Shown: positions 7,364 to 15,284, numbered from the stretch's first letter. The stretch: 64,000 nucleotides of DNA from Azospirillum sp. TSO35-2 (GCF_003116095.1 NZ_LGRA01000021.1:2180226-2244225), one strand, 5' to 3'. The notes: generated by a model from the sequence alone, not told the origin. A program made the numbers and translations.

Positions 7364-8435
7364 GCCCGCCACCGTCCCGTCCGATCCGGCGCGGCTGCGG
7401 GACTCCATCCGCGACCGCGCGCTGGCGGCCGGCTTCGACGCGGTGGGCTTCGCCCCCGCCGCGCTGGGATCGGAGGCGCGCGAGCGTCTCGCCCGCTTCG
7501 TCGCCGAGGGCCGCCACGGCGACATGGGCTGGATGGCCGAGCGCAGCGACCAGCGCAGCCATCCCCAGTCGCTGTGGGACGAGGCGCGCACCGTCATCGC
7601 GCTCGGCACCAGCTACGCCCCGCACGACGACCCGCGCCGGCTGCTGGAGCATCCCGACCGCGGCATCGTCTCGGTCTACGCCCGCAACCGCGACTATCAC
7701 GACCTGGTCAAGGGCCGGCTGAAGACGCTGGCGCAATGGCTGGCCCACCAGACCAAGGCGGGGGTGAAGGTGTTCGTCGACACCGCGCCGGTGATGGAAA
7801 AGCCGCTGGCGGCGCAGGCCGGGCTGGGCTGGCAGGGCAAGCACACCAATCTGGTGTCGCGCGACCATGGCTCCTGGCTGTTCCTGGGCGAGATCTACAC
7901 GACGCTGGACCTGCCGCCCGACCCGCCGGGGCGCGACCGCTGCGGGTCCTGCGACCGCTGTCAGGCCGCCTGCCCGACCGCCGCCTTCCCGGCGCCCTAC
8001 CAGCTCGACGCCCGGCGCTGCATCAGCTACCTGACGATCGAGCACAAGGGGCCGATCCCCGACGACCTCAAGCCGCTGATGGGCAACCGCATCTATGGCT
8101 GCGACGATTGTCTGGCCGCCTGCCCGTGGAACAAGTTCGCCCAGGCGACGCGCGAGCCCGCCTTCCTGCCGCGCGCCGAGCTGACGGCGCCGCGGCTGGC
8201 CGATCTGGCGCAACTGGACGATGCCGGCTTCCGGCAGGTGTTCAGCGGCTCCCCGATCAAGCGCGTCGGTCGCGACCGCTTCGTCCGCAACGTGTTGATC
8301 GCCATCGGCAACAGCGGCGACCCCGCCTTGCGCCCGGTGGCCGAGGCGCTGCGCGACGACCCCAGCGAGGTGGTGCGCGACGCGGCCGGGTGGGCGGCGG
8401 CACGGTTGAGCGGCGCGGCAAATGCACACGCCTGA
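7350..8435 (+). CDS. queG: Epoxyqueuosine reductase QueG
   Basis: A 361-residue cobalamin-dependent enzyme that reduces epoxyqueuosine to queuosine in tRNA, the last step of the pathway. Two ferredoxin-like 4Fe-4S motifs are visible: C198-G-S-C-D-R-C-Q-A-A-C208, and C251-D-D-C-L-A-A-C258 with C224 as a further ligand. VFVDTAPVMEK (D144) is the conserved catalytic and substrate block. The C-terminus resembles HEAT repeats. The start is GTG at 7350, which overlaps queF by 14 bases. QueG rather than QueH is used for this step. Its need for cobalamin implies B12 supply in the organism. Confidence 0.96.
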   Translation: MAAAKPATVPSDPARLRDSIRDRALAAGFDAVGFAPAALGSEARERLARFVAEGRHGDMGWMAERSDQRSHPQSLWDEARTVIALGTSYAPHDDPRRLLEHPDRGIVSVYARNRDYHDLVKGRLKTLAQWLAHQTKAGVKVFVDTAPVMEKPLAAQAGLGWQGKHTNLVSRDHGSWLFLGEIYTTLDLPPDPPGRDRCGSCDRCQAACPTAAFPAPYQLDARRCISYLTIEHKGPIPDDLKPLMGNRIYGCDDCLAACPWNKFAQATREPAFLPRAELTAPRLADLAQLDDAGFRQVFSGSPIKRVGRDRFVRNVLIAIGNSGDPALRPVAEALRDDPSEVVRDAAGWAAARLSGAANAHA

Positions 8436-8519
8436 GTGATCAGTCTTCCGGGTGATGCCGCCGCCCGCTTACCTTGTCGCCGCCCGCGCTGTTGCGCTAT
8501 CATCCCTGCGGAGGCGTGC

Positions 8520-8825
8520 ATGTCGAGCAATGCCGAAGTTCTGAGCGCGATCCTGGACCTCAAGACTCATTTCGACGGAAAGTTCGATCGGGTCGAGCAA
8601 CGCCTCGACCGCGTGGAGCAGCGTCTTGATAAGGTCGAACTGCGCCTGGACGGAATGGACAAACGCCTTGACGGCATGGACAAGCGACTCGACGCCGTGC
8701 AGAACAGCATCCACGGCCAGGGCGAGCGCATCAGCCGGATGGAAGGCCGTCTGGACGAACAGTCGCGCATCCTCGCCGCCCTGATCCCGACCCGCGTCGC
8801 CGCCGTTCCGCCCGCCGCCGAATGA
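8520..8825 (+). CDS. Small coiled-coil protein with heptad repeats
   Basis: A 101-residue hydrophilic protein without signal peptide or membrane segment. Residues about 20-60 form near-perfect seven-residue repeats of the type VEQRLDR, VEQRLDK, VELRLDG, MDKRLDG, MDKRLDA, predicting a long parallel coiled coil. The C-terminus is Ala/Pro-rich. A GGAGG ribosome site 5 bases before the ATG supports the start. No specific function can be assigned; such proteins are often annotated only as hypothetical. The repeats are visible in the DNA and could vary in number between strains. Confidence 0.75.
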   Translation: MSSNAEVLSAILDLKTHFDGKFDRVEQRLDRVEQRLDKVELRLDGMDKRLDGMDKRLDAVQNSIHGQGERISRMEGRLDEQSRILAALIPTRVAAVPPAAE

Positions 8826-8894
8826 CCGGAGGCGACCGTCCCGCCCCACCCCATCCCTCCGCCGCCTGACTGCGGTCCCGCCGATCCCGACGAG

Positions 8895-10055
8895 TTGGGC
8901 GCCATCGCCCGCTTGGCCCGGCTGGGCTTCGGCCTGTCGGGCGAGCTGTTCGAACGCTATGCCGCGCTGTTCGGAACGGACAGTGTCCGACGGCTGCGTA
9001 TCCCGGCCGGCCGTGGCTCCACCCTTGCCGCCTGCGCGGCGCAGTGGACGATGAACCAGTGGTTCGGCGGCCGCCCGGTCCCGGTGCAGGCGATCGCCAT
9101 GGTCGCCGTCGATCCGGCGCTGCGAGGCGCCGGGCACGGTTCGGCGCTGATGCGCGCGGTGCTGGACGAGGGGCGGCGGGCCGGGGCGGCGCTGTCGGTG
9201 CTCTGCCCCGCCACCCTGCCCTTCTACCGGAAACTCGGCTATGGCCGCGGCGGCGTCACCTGCCAATGGAGCGCGCCGCCCGCCGCCTTCTCCGGCATCG
9301 AGCCGGCGCTGGACGGCTCGCCCGACGACGATCTCCGTCCGGCCGACCCGCTCGACGCGGCACCGCTGGCGGCGCTCCGCCTCCCGCTGCTGGTCGAGGC
9401 CAACGGCCTGCCGGAACGGACGGAAGCGCTGTGGACGCTCGCCCTCTGTCCCGACGGCGAACCGGCCGAGCTGTACCGCGGGGCCGGCGGCTATTTCGCC
9501 TTCACGCCGCCGGTCGTCTCCGCGCTGAAGGACCGCCGGCTTGCCGTGGCCGATCAGGCCCTGTCGACGCCGGGATCGCTGCGGGCGGTGGCGCGCCTGC
9601 TGGCGGGGTACCGGGCCCAGGTCGACCGGGTGACGTGGCGCGGTGGCCCCGACGACCCGCTGGCGCTGCTGGCGGGCGACGGCAGCGTCATGCTGGACGG
9701 GAGGGAGGAGTGGCTGGTGCGCCTGCTGGACGTGCCAAGGGCGCTGAAATGCCGCGGCTATCCGGCGGGCCTGGACGCTTCCGCTACTTTTGAGCTGAAT
9801 GATCCATTAATTTTCGACAATTGCGGGATATACCACCTTGAGGTTGCCCGGTCTCGCGTCAGCATCTACAAATCCGCGCAAGTCGCCGAGCCACCCGTCC
9901 AGATCGGAGTCAACGCCTTCGCCAGTCTGTTCACCGGACACGCAAGCGCTCGCGCCTTGTGGCGCGCCGGATTGCTTCATGGTGAAGAAAAGATGATCGA
10001 CCGGTTGCAGCGCATATTTTGCGGCGCACCAGCCTGGATGCCCGACCGTTTCTGA
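8895..10055 (+). CDS. GNAT N-acetyltransferase, Eis-like
   Basis: About 386 residues with the layout of the Eis family: an N-terminal GNAT domain with the acetyl-CoA motif VAVDPALRGAGHGSAL and FYRKLGYGRGG, a central second GNAT-like part, and a C-terminal SCP2-like domain ending in WMPDRF. Family members acetylate amines, including aminoglycosides and protein lysines; the substrate here is unknown. The start is uncertain: the frame opens after a TGA at 8823 and has no ATG or GTG before TTG at 8895, yet the family's first strand seems to begin a few residues earlier. From about 9780 the base composition drops in GC while the protein still matches the family. Confidence 0.82.
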   Translation: MGAIARLARLGFGLSGELFERYAALFGTDSVRRLRIPAGRGSTLAACAAQWTMNQWFGGRPVPVQAIAMVAVDPALRGAGHGSALMRAVLDEGRRAGAALSVLCPATLPFYRKLGYGRGGVTCQWSAPPAAFSGIEPALDGSPDDDLRPADPLDAAPLAALRLPLLVEANGLPERTEALWTLALCPDGEPAELYRGAGGYFAFTPPVVSALKDRRLAVADQALSTPGSLRAVARLLAGYRAQVDRVTWRGGPDDPLALLAGDGSVMLDGREEWLVRLLDVPRALKCRGYPAGLDASATFELNDPLIFDNCGIYHLEVARSRVSIYKSAQVAEPPVQIGVNAFASLFTGHASARALWRAGLLHGEEKMIDRLQRIFCGAPAWMPDRF

Positions 10056-10170
10056 AAATGAAGGGCGCATGACCTGAATCAAACCGGATGTTAACCCACC
10101 CGTGGTTCAATCACGCTCATCATAGGGAGTGGAACGCCGCCAGCAAGGCGACGTCATCGGGGAGTCATCC

Positions 10171-12573
10171 ATGACGATCGGAACACGGATCGCGCTCGGT
10201 TTCGCCACCGTGCTGCTTCTGACGGTTGCCGTGGCATTCGTCGGCTGGAACAGCCTGAGCACCTACGCCGAGCGTGTCGACCTCGCGGCGCACACCGCCG
10301 AACTGGACGCCCGGCTGAAATCGGTCCGGCTGGAAGAGGCACGCTTCGTCACCGAACGCGATCCCAAGGCCGCGGCCAGCGTTCCCGGCATGCTCGACAC
10401 CCTGAACGCCAAGGCGCAGGACATCCGCGCCGCCCTGACCGATGGCGAGGGCGTGCGGCTGGTGGGGGAAATCCAGTCGGGCATCGCCGGCTACCGCTCC
10501 GCCTTCGCGAATTTCGTCGCCCAGGACGCCGAGGCGCACGCCCGCACCGCCGGCATGGAAACCCGCGCCCGCGCCCTGCGCGAGATTGCCGAGAAAATTG
10601 GCGCCCAGCAATCGGAGCGCTACGACCTGAACATGGCCAGCCAGAAGGACGCCGACGCCGAACTCCGCCACAGCGTCGAGACGGCCGAGCGCGCCAACCG
10701 TGTGATCGAACGGGTGCTGGAGGCCCGCCGGCAGCAGAGCGAACTGCGGCGCAGCGGCGCCCCCGCCCTGGCCGACCAGATCGCGACCGCGCTGGACGAG
10801 CTGGTGCAAACCACCGACACCGTCGCCAAGGACCTGCTGGGCACCAACGACGAGGATCTGGCCGGCCGCATCGCCGCCGACGCCCACGCCTACCACGACG
10901 CCTTCCAGGCGATGCGGGCCGCCGGCGTGACCGCCATGACCGACGCCACCGAAACCGCGCTCGACAACGCCGCGCGCGGCGTTCAGGACCGCGCGGTCGA
11001 GCTTCAGCAGAATCAGGCGATGGTGACCGACGCCCTGCGCGAGGCCTCCAAATTCGCCCAGAGCGAGGTGACGGAGGCGGTGATGCTGCGCGGGCTGGCG
11101 ATGCGGCTGGTGCAGAGCGCCCAGGCCGCCATGCTGGGCCAGCGCGACTTCCTGCTGACCGGCTCGCCGGAGGCCCAGGCCGCGGTCGCCGGCGCGATGA
11201 AGGACACGACGGACCTCGCCGACAAAGCCGGGGCGGTGCTGGTCGACCAGGACGGCCGCAAGCTGATCGCCGCGATCACCGACGCCGCCCGCGCCTTCGA
11301 TTCCGAATTCGGCGCCCTGTCCGCCGCCGTCGCCCGGCAGCACGACGCCTCCACCGCGATGGGTCAGGCGGCGACGTCAGTCAGCGACCAGATCGGCCGG
11401 CTGGTCACCCTGCAGCGCGAAGACCGCGAAGCGGGCCGCGCCAGCGCCGGCATGGTGATCGCCGTCGGCGCGGCCGTCGCCCTGCTGCTGGGCGCGCTGA
11501 TGGCCTGGATCATCGACCGCGCCATCACCCACCCGCTGCACGCGATGACCGGCGCCATGAGCCGGCTGGCCGAAGGCGACCTGTCGATCGACATCCCCGG
11601 CGGCGACCGCAAGGACGAGCTGCGCAACATGGCCGAGGCGATGACCATCTTCAAGGACAACGCCCTGGAGATGCGCCGGATGGAGCGCGAGCGGGAGGAG
11701 ATGCGCGTCCAGATCGACGCCGACCGCCGCCGCACCATGAACGAGTTCGCCAACGGCTTCGAACAGGCGGTGTCGGGCGTGGTGACCTCGCTGACCGAGT
11801 CGGCCAACTCGCTCGGCCGCGACGCGCAGGAGATGTCGTCCGACGCCGCGCTGACCACCGCCAAGTCGACCGCCGTCGCCACCGCCTCGCAGCAGGCGAC
11901 CGCCAACGTGCAGACCGTCGCCGCCGCGGCGGAAGAGCTGTCGGCCTCCATCGCCGAGATCTCGCGGCAGCTCAACAACAGCTCGGCCACCGCGTCGGGC
12001 GCCGCCCACAAGGCGGTGCAGACCAACAGCATCGTCGAGGGGCTGTCGCACGCCGCCGAACGGATCGGTCAGGTCGTTGGCCTGATCGGCGAGATCGCCG
12101 AGCAGACCAACCTGCTGGCGCTGAACGCCACCATCGAGGCGGCGCGCGCCGGAGAGGCCGGAAAAGGCTTCGCCGTGGTGGCGACCGAGGTGAAGAACCT
12201 CGCCGGCCAGACCGCCAAGGCGACCGAGGAGATCTCGACCCAGGTCGCCGAGATGCAGACCGCCACCACCAGCGCGGTCGAGGCGATCCGCACCATTTCC
12301 GACGCGGTGACCAGCATCAGCGGCACCGTGACCGAGATCGCCCAGGAGATGGAGCAGCAGGGCAGCGCCACCCGCGAGATCGCGCACAACGTCCAGCAGG
12401 CGGCCGAAGGCACCCAGCAGGTCATGCGCAACATCGCCGAGGTGACCAGCGCCGCGACCAAGACCGGCGGCGCCGCCGACGCCGTGCTGGATGCCAGCCG
12501 CACCCTGGCCGGTCAGGCCGACCGCCTGCGCGGCGAGGTGCAGGGATTCCTGGACAAGGTGCGGACCGCCTGA
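10171..12573 (+). CDS. Methyl-accepting chemotaxis protein
   Basis: An 800-residue inner-membrane receptor. TM1 is at about 7-26 and TM2 at about 425-450 (MVIAVGAAVALLLGALMAWII). Between them is an almost entirely helical periplasmic sensor of about 400 residues, resembling the helical bimodular (HBM) type rather than Cache. A HAMP domain (ITHPLHAMTGAMSRLAEGDL) follows. The cytoplasmic signalling hairpin tip reads IAEQTNLLALNATIEAARAGE, the invariant contact site for CheA/CheW. The start at 10171 has GGGGAG upstream and puts the charged N-terminus directly before TM1. No che genes are adjacent. The ligand is unknown; HBM receptors often sense small organic acids. Confidence 0.95.
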   Translation: MTIGTRIALGFATVLLLTVAVAFVGWNSLSTYAERVDLAAHTAELDARLKSVRLEEARFVTERDPKAAASVPGMLDTLNAKAQDIRAALTDGEGVRLVGEIQSGIAGYRSAFANFVAQDAEAHARTAGMETRARALREIAEKIGAQQSERYDLNMASQKDADAELRHSVETAERANRVIERVLEARRQQSELRRSGAPALADQIATALDELVQTTDTVAKDLLGTNDEDLAGRIAADAHAYHDAFQAMRAAGVTAMTDATETALDNAARGVQDRAVELQQNQAMVTDALREASKFAQSEVTEAVMLRGLAMRLVQSAQAAMLGQRDFLLTGSPEAQAAVAGAMKDTTDLADKAGAVLVDQDGRKLIAAITDAARAFDSEFGALSAAVARQHDASTAMGQAATSVSDQIGRLVTLQREDREAGRASAGMVIAVGAAVALLLGALMAWIIDRAITHPLHAMTGAMSRLAEGDLSIDIPGGDRKDELRNMAEAMTIFKDNALEMRRMEREREEMRVQIDADRRRTMNEFANGFEQAVSGVVTSLTESANSLGRDAQEMSSDAALTTAKSTAVATASQQATANVQTVAAAAEELSASIAEISRQLNNSSATASGAAHKAVQTNSIVEGLSHAAERIGQVVGLIGEIAEQTNLLALNATIEAARAGEAGKGFAVVATEVKNLAGQTAKATEEISTQVAEMQTATTSAVEAIRTISDAVTSISGTVTEIAQEMEQQGSATREIAHNVQQAAEGTQQVMRNIAEVTSAATKTGGAADAVLDASRTLAGQADRLRGEVQGFLDKVRTA

Positions 12574-12586
12574 GGGGGGAGGAAAA

Positions 12587-12606
12587 GCGGCGGCTTCGGC
12601 CGCCGC
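12587..12606. terminator. GC-rich hairpin with TTCG tetraloop between convergent genes
   Basis: GCGGCGGC (12587-12594) and GCCGCCGC (12599-12606) form a perfect 8-bp stem around TTCG. It lies 14 bases after the chemotaxis gene and 14 bases before the end of the convergent CYTH gene. There is no T tract, so termination may be weak or Rho-assisted. Confidence 0.55.
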
Positions 12607-12619
12607 GGCCCCGCCGGCT

Positions 12620-13096
12620 CTACGCCGCCGCCGACCAGCCGCGGATCGGCGCGCGCGACAGGGCCGAGTTGCCGTAGGCCCGCAGCGTGGTGACCTCGGC
12701 GCCGATCCAGTCGGGCAGCGGCACCGTCTGGTCGGGGTCGTCCAATTCGACCTCGGCGATGACCAGCCCGGCGTTTGCGCCGTGGAACACGTCGATTTCC
12801 CAGCACAGACCGTCCTGGCAATGACGGTAGCGGGTCTTCTCGATCACCCGTCCGGCGCAGACGTGGCGCAAAAGCGTCTGGGCGACGTCGATCGACAGGG
12901 GGTGCTCCACCTCTTCGCGGCTGGCACCCTGTTTCCGCGTCTTGATGGTGAGGGTGGCGCGGCCGGCCGCGATGCGGACCCGGACCGTGTCGCTGCCGTC
13001 GTTCGGCAGATAGCCCTGGAGGATGCGGACACCGTCCCGATACAGGTGCCGGATATCCTTGCGCACGAGGAAGCGCCGCTCGATTTCCAGTGCCAT
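12620..13096 (-). CDS. CYTH domain protein, probable inorganic triphosphatase
   Basis: A 158-residue single-domain CYTH protein. The N-terminal MALEIERRFLV holds the diagnostic E-x-E of the triphosphate tunnel fold, with Arg where many members have Lys. Later strands carry the basic and acidic tunnel residues: TVRVRIAAG, ATLTIKTRKQG, IEKTRYR and AEVELDD. Bacterial stand-alone members usually hydrolyse tripolyphosphate or other triphosphates, and there is no CHAD domain. ATG at 13096 fits the family start exactly. It is divergent from the small membrane gene at 13246. Confidence 0.88.
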   Translation of the reverse strand: MALEIERRFLVRKDIRHLYRDGVRILQGYLPNDGSDTVRVRIAAGRATLTIKTRKQGASREEVEHPLSIDVAQTLLRHVCAGRVIEKTRYRHCQDGLCWEIDVFHGANAGLVIAEVELDDPDQTVPLPDWIGAEVTTLRAYGNSALSRAPIRGWSAAA

Positions 13097-13245
13097 GGCC
13101 GGGCCCTTCGGACGAACTCGTCCAAAACCCTAGCCGAAGGGATCGGCCCCTTCAACCGGCGGGACCCTGTGTGCAGTGCAACGGAGCCACCGCAGGGCGC
13201 GACGTTCGGTCGCAAAGCCGGGCGATGGGATGCTATCCTGCGGGG

Positions 13246-13506
13246 ATGGACGACACCCTTTCCGCCCTGGCCCCCTGGCTCATCCTGTTCGCCCTGTATG
13301 GGCTGCCGCTGCTGCATGTCGCGCTGTCGCGGCGCGGCGGCGGCTGGCGACCGCCGGCCGGTTCGCGCTGCCCCTTCGGGCCGCGCGCCGGCTGGCTGGT
13401 GATGGTGCTGATGCTGGGGCCGGTCGGATGGCTGATGTTCGCGCTCCGCCGGCCCCGCAGCGCATGCCCTGCGCCCCCGGCGGGCCGCGGGAACCGGGCG
13501 GACTAG
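13246..13506 (+). CDS. Small membrane protein (unknown)
   Basis: 86 residues with two clear hydrophobic segments, APWLILFALYGLPLLHVAL and WLVMVLMLGPVGWLMFAL, and Arg-rich or Pro-rich linkers. Nothing diagnostic for function. A CGGGG stretch directly precedes the ATG. Its TAG stop at 13504-13506 lies in a CTAG palindrome shared with the stop of the convergent DUF3309 gene. Confidence 0.6.
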   Translation: MDDTLSALAPWLILFALYGLPLLHVALSRRGGGWRPPAGSRCPFGPRAGWLVMVLMLGPVGWLMFALRRPRSACPAPPAGRGNRAD

Positions 13507-13658
13507 ATCCGGCCCATCAGCAGCAGCACGATCACGACGATCAGCAGCACGCCCATGATGCCGCTGGGACCATAGCCCCAGCTGCGGCTGTGCGGCCACG
13601 CCGGAACGGCACCGAGCAGCAGCAGAATAAGGATGATGAGCAAAATCGTGCCGAGCAT
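13503..13658 (-). CDS. DUF3309 family small membrane protein
   Basis: 51 residues: a hydrophobic helix (MLGTILLIILILLLLGAVP), a short WPHSRSWGYGPSG link, and a second helix (GVLLIVVIVLLLMGRI). This is the typical DUF3309 pattern, found widely in alphaproteobacteria. A GGGAGAAGG ribosome site precedes the ATG at 13658. A match to the EcfG stress promoter lies 50-75 bases upstream, suggesting induction in the general stress response. The biochemical role of the family is unknown. Confidence 0.85.
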   Translation of the reverse strand: MLGTILLIILILLLLGAVPAWPHSRSWGYGPSGIMGVLLIVVIVLLLMGRI

Positions 13659-13706
13659 GGCCTTCTCCCTGTTTGCCGATCCCGCCGCGATGGGCGAGCG
13701 CAGACC

Positions 13707-13733
13707 GGAACGGGAATCGCCGGGCTTTGTTCC
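13707..13733 (-). promoter_or_regulatory. EcfG-type (general stress response) promoter candidate, near-palindromic
   Basis: On the minus strand GGAAC (13733-13729), a 16-base spacer and CGTT (13712-13709) match the known alphaproteobacterial EcfG consensus GGAAC-N16/17-CGTT. The expected start lies around 13700, with the DUF3309 start codon at 13658. On the plus strand GGAAC (13707-13711), 16 bases and TGTT (13728-13731) form a second match, so the site could fire in both directions. Confidence 0.6.
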
Positions 13734-13869
13734 TGCCCGGCGCGAAGGTGACCGCCGGCCGCCAGGATGGGAAGAGCGCACGATTTCGGCACCCCCCGAA
13801 CGGCGCCGGCTCGTCCTTTTGCGCCGCAGCGCCGCGAAGCCGCTGTGCCCGGCGCGGGTTACAGGCGGG

Positions 13870-13898
13870 TTGACGCCCCGCCCGACAGACCGTAGGCT
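13870..13898 (+). promoter_or_regulatory. Sigma-70-like promoter candidate
   Basis: TTGACG (13870-13875) and TAGGCT (13893-13898) with an exact 17-base spacer. Transcription would start near 13905, at or next to the ATG of the short frame at 13906, and run into the ACT-like gene at 14019. Confidence 0.5.
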
Positions 13899-13905
13899 TG
13901 AGCCC

Positions 13906-13962
13906 ATGATCACGCACGGGCTCAACGGCATTCTGCGAATTAGCGGCCCGGTTCTCCTTTGA
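13906..13962 (+). CDS. Possible leader peptide of 18 residues
   Basis: ATG to TGA encodes MITHGLNGILRISGPVLL. Eight of 18 residues are Ile, Leu or Val. The ATG sits at the predicted transcription start, so it would be translated as a leaderless message. The stop codon is inside a stable hairpin (13947-13970). This layout is that of attenuation leaders, but no branched-chain amino acid gene follows, only an ACT-like protein. Tentative. Confidence 0.3.
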   Translation: MITHGLNGILRISGPVLL

Positions 13963-13970
13963 GAGCCGGG
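13947..13970 (+). terminator. Hairpin overlapping the end of the possible leader peptide
   Basis: CCCGGTTCTC (13947-13956) and GAGAGCCGGG (13961-13970) form a 10-bp stem with one G-U pair and a CTTT loop. Only a short ATTTC follows, so it is a weak intrinsic terminator at best. It could be an attenuator or an mRNA 5' stabiliser for the gene at 14019. Confidence 0.45.
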
Positions 13971-14018
13971 GATTTCGCTCGTCCATTCCGCAGAACCGTT
14001 TGAAAGCCTGATCACGTC

Positions 14019-14369
14019 ATGCCCAACACCGTGAAGACCGTCGCCGCCTCCGCATCGGACGCGCGCGCCACCGCGCCCGGCCGCCGGGTTTCCTTTTCCC
14101 TGGTTGCCGACGCCGACCCGGGCACCCTGCCCCGCGTGCTGGAGCTGGTGGCCAAGCGTGGGCTGGTGCCGCTGGCGCTGCACAGCCGCCGGACCGGCGA
14201 CGCGCTGGCCATCGTCCTGGAGGTCGCCGACCTTGCCCAGGGCGAAACCGACCACATCGGGCGCTGCCTGGGGCAAATCCCGATGGTGGCCGCCGTCACC
14301 GTGACGGAACTCGCCGCGACCGCGCCGCTCGCCGAGCCGGCGGAGCGGGAGCTGGTCGCGGCGGAGTAA
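14019..14369 (+). CDS. ACT-like domain protein (unknown)
   Basis: 116 residues. After a Thr/Ala-rich 25-residue head, VSFSLVADADPGTLPRVLELVAKRGLVPLALHSRR resembles the first half of an ACT domain as found in small subunits of acetolactate synthase (IlvM-like), and the rest fits a beta-alpha-beta ending. No ilv or other amino acid gene adjoins it; the neighbour 18 bases downstream is the convergent pssA. It could be a stand-alone amino-acid-sensing regulator. The resemblance is by pattern only. Confidence 0.6.
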   Translation: MPNTVKTVAASASDARATAPGRRVSFSLVADADPGTLPRVLELVAKRGLVPLALHSRRTGDALAIVLEVADLAQGETDHIGRCLGQIPMVAAVTVTELAATAPLAEPAERELVAAE

Positions 14370-14387
14370 AGGTCCGGCCGTCGCCGT

Positions 14388-15284
14388 TCAGTTCGACTTC
14401 GGGGCGCCGTCGACCGGGACGCCGCCGGCCACCGCCTCGTTCCCCGGCTGGGGTTCGACGATCTCGGTGCGCATCAGTTCCGCGGCGCGTTGCAGCTTGC
14501 GGAACTGCGCAACCGAGAACGGCAGGGTGATGAGATAGGCGATCTCCACCAGCGACAGCGTCCACCAGGGCAGGCTGACGAGCATCGCGGCGAGCAGGCC
14601 GACTCCGGCCAGCGCCGGCACCACCCAATGGGCCGGCACCCGGGCGCCCTTGAAGGAGAAGGTCGGCAGCGTGCTGACCATCAGCCCGCCGACCAGGAAG
14701 GTCCACGGCACGATCAGCACCGCGTGGCCGGTGAGCTGCGGCCCGACCTCGAAGCCCAGGATCATCGGCAGCAGCACAAGCCCGGCCCCGGCCGGCGCCG
14801 GCACCCCGGTGAAGTAGTTGTAGGCCCAGGGCGGCAGGTCGACCACGCCGAGTCGCGAGTTGAAGCGGGCCAGCCGCAGCGCGCAGCACACCGCATAGGC
14901 CATGGCGGCGATCCAGCCCACGCTGCCCGCGCCGTTCAACCCCCACAGATACATCATGAAGGCCGGGGCGACGCCGAAGCTGATGGCGTCGGACAGGCTG
15001 TCCAGTTCCGCCCCGAACTTGCTCTGCCCGTTCAGCAGCCGGGCGATGCGACCGTCCAGCGCGTCGAGGATGGCGGCGATGAGGATCGCGATCACCGCCG
15101 GCTCCCACCGCCCCAGCATGGCGAACCGGATCGCCGTCAGTCCGGAGCACAGCGCCAGCACCGTCAGCACGTTCGGCAGCAGGTGGTTGATCGACAACCC
15201 CTTCAGCCGCGGGTGCGGACGGCGCGGGCGGCGGACCTTGCCCGGACGGAAGATCGGCTGCCGGAAAACGGGCGGGCGCTTCAT
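14388..15284 (-). CDS. pssA: CDP-diacylglycerol-serine O-phosphatidyltransferase PssA
   Basis: A 298-residue membrane enzyme that makes phosphatidylserine from CDP-diacylglycerol and serine. The CDP-alcohol phosphotransferase signature is complete: D77-G-x2-A-R82, G91, D95 and D99. Several hydrophobic segments follow, and the C-terminal 40 residues are soluble. The ATG at 15284 overlaps the psd stop (ATGA), so the two proteins are translationally coupled and act one after the other in phosphatidylethanolamine synthesis. This is the type II, integral-membrane enzyme. Confidence 0.95.
   Translation of the reverse strand: MKRPPVFRQPIFRPGKVRRPRRPHPRLKGLSINHLLPNVLTVLALCSGLTAIRFAMLGRWEPAVIAILIAAILDALDGRIARLLNGQSKFGAELDSLSDAISFGVAPAFMMYLWGLNGAGSVGWIAAMAYAVCCALRLARFNSRLGVVDLPPWAYNYFTGVPAPAGAGLVLLPMILGFEVGPQLTGHAVLIVPWTFLVGGLMVSTLPTFSFKGARVPAHWVVPALAGVGLLAAMLVSLPWWTLSLVEIAYLITLPFSVAQFRKLQRAAELMRTEIVEPQPGNEAVAGGVPVDGAPKSN

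Noticed and set aside
13633..13962. A 109-codon plus-strand protein across the DUF3309 promoter
   Set aside because: It overlaps the DUF3309 start antisense, lacks a ribosome site, and has no domain-like pattern; only its last 18 codons are of interest as a possible leader.
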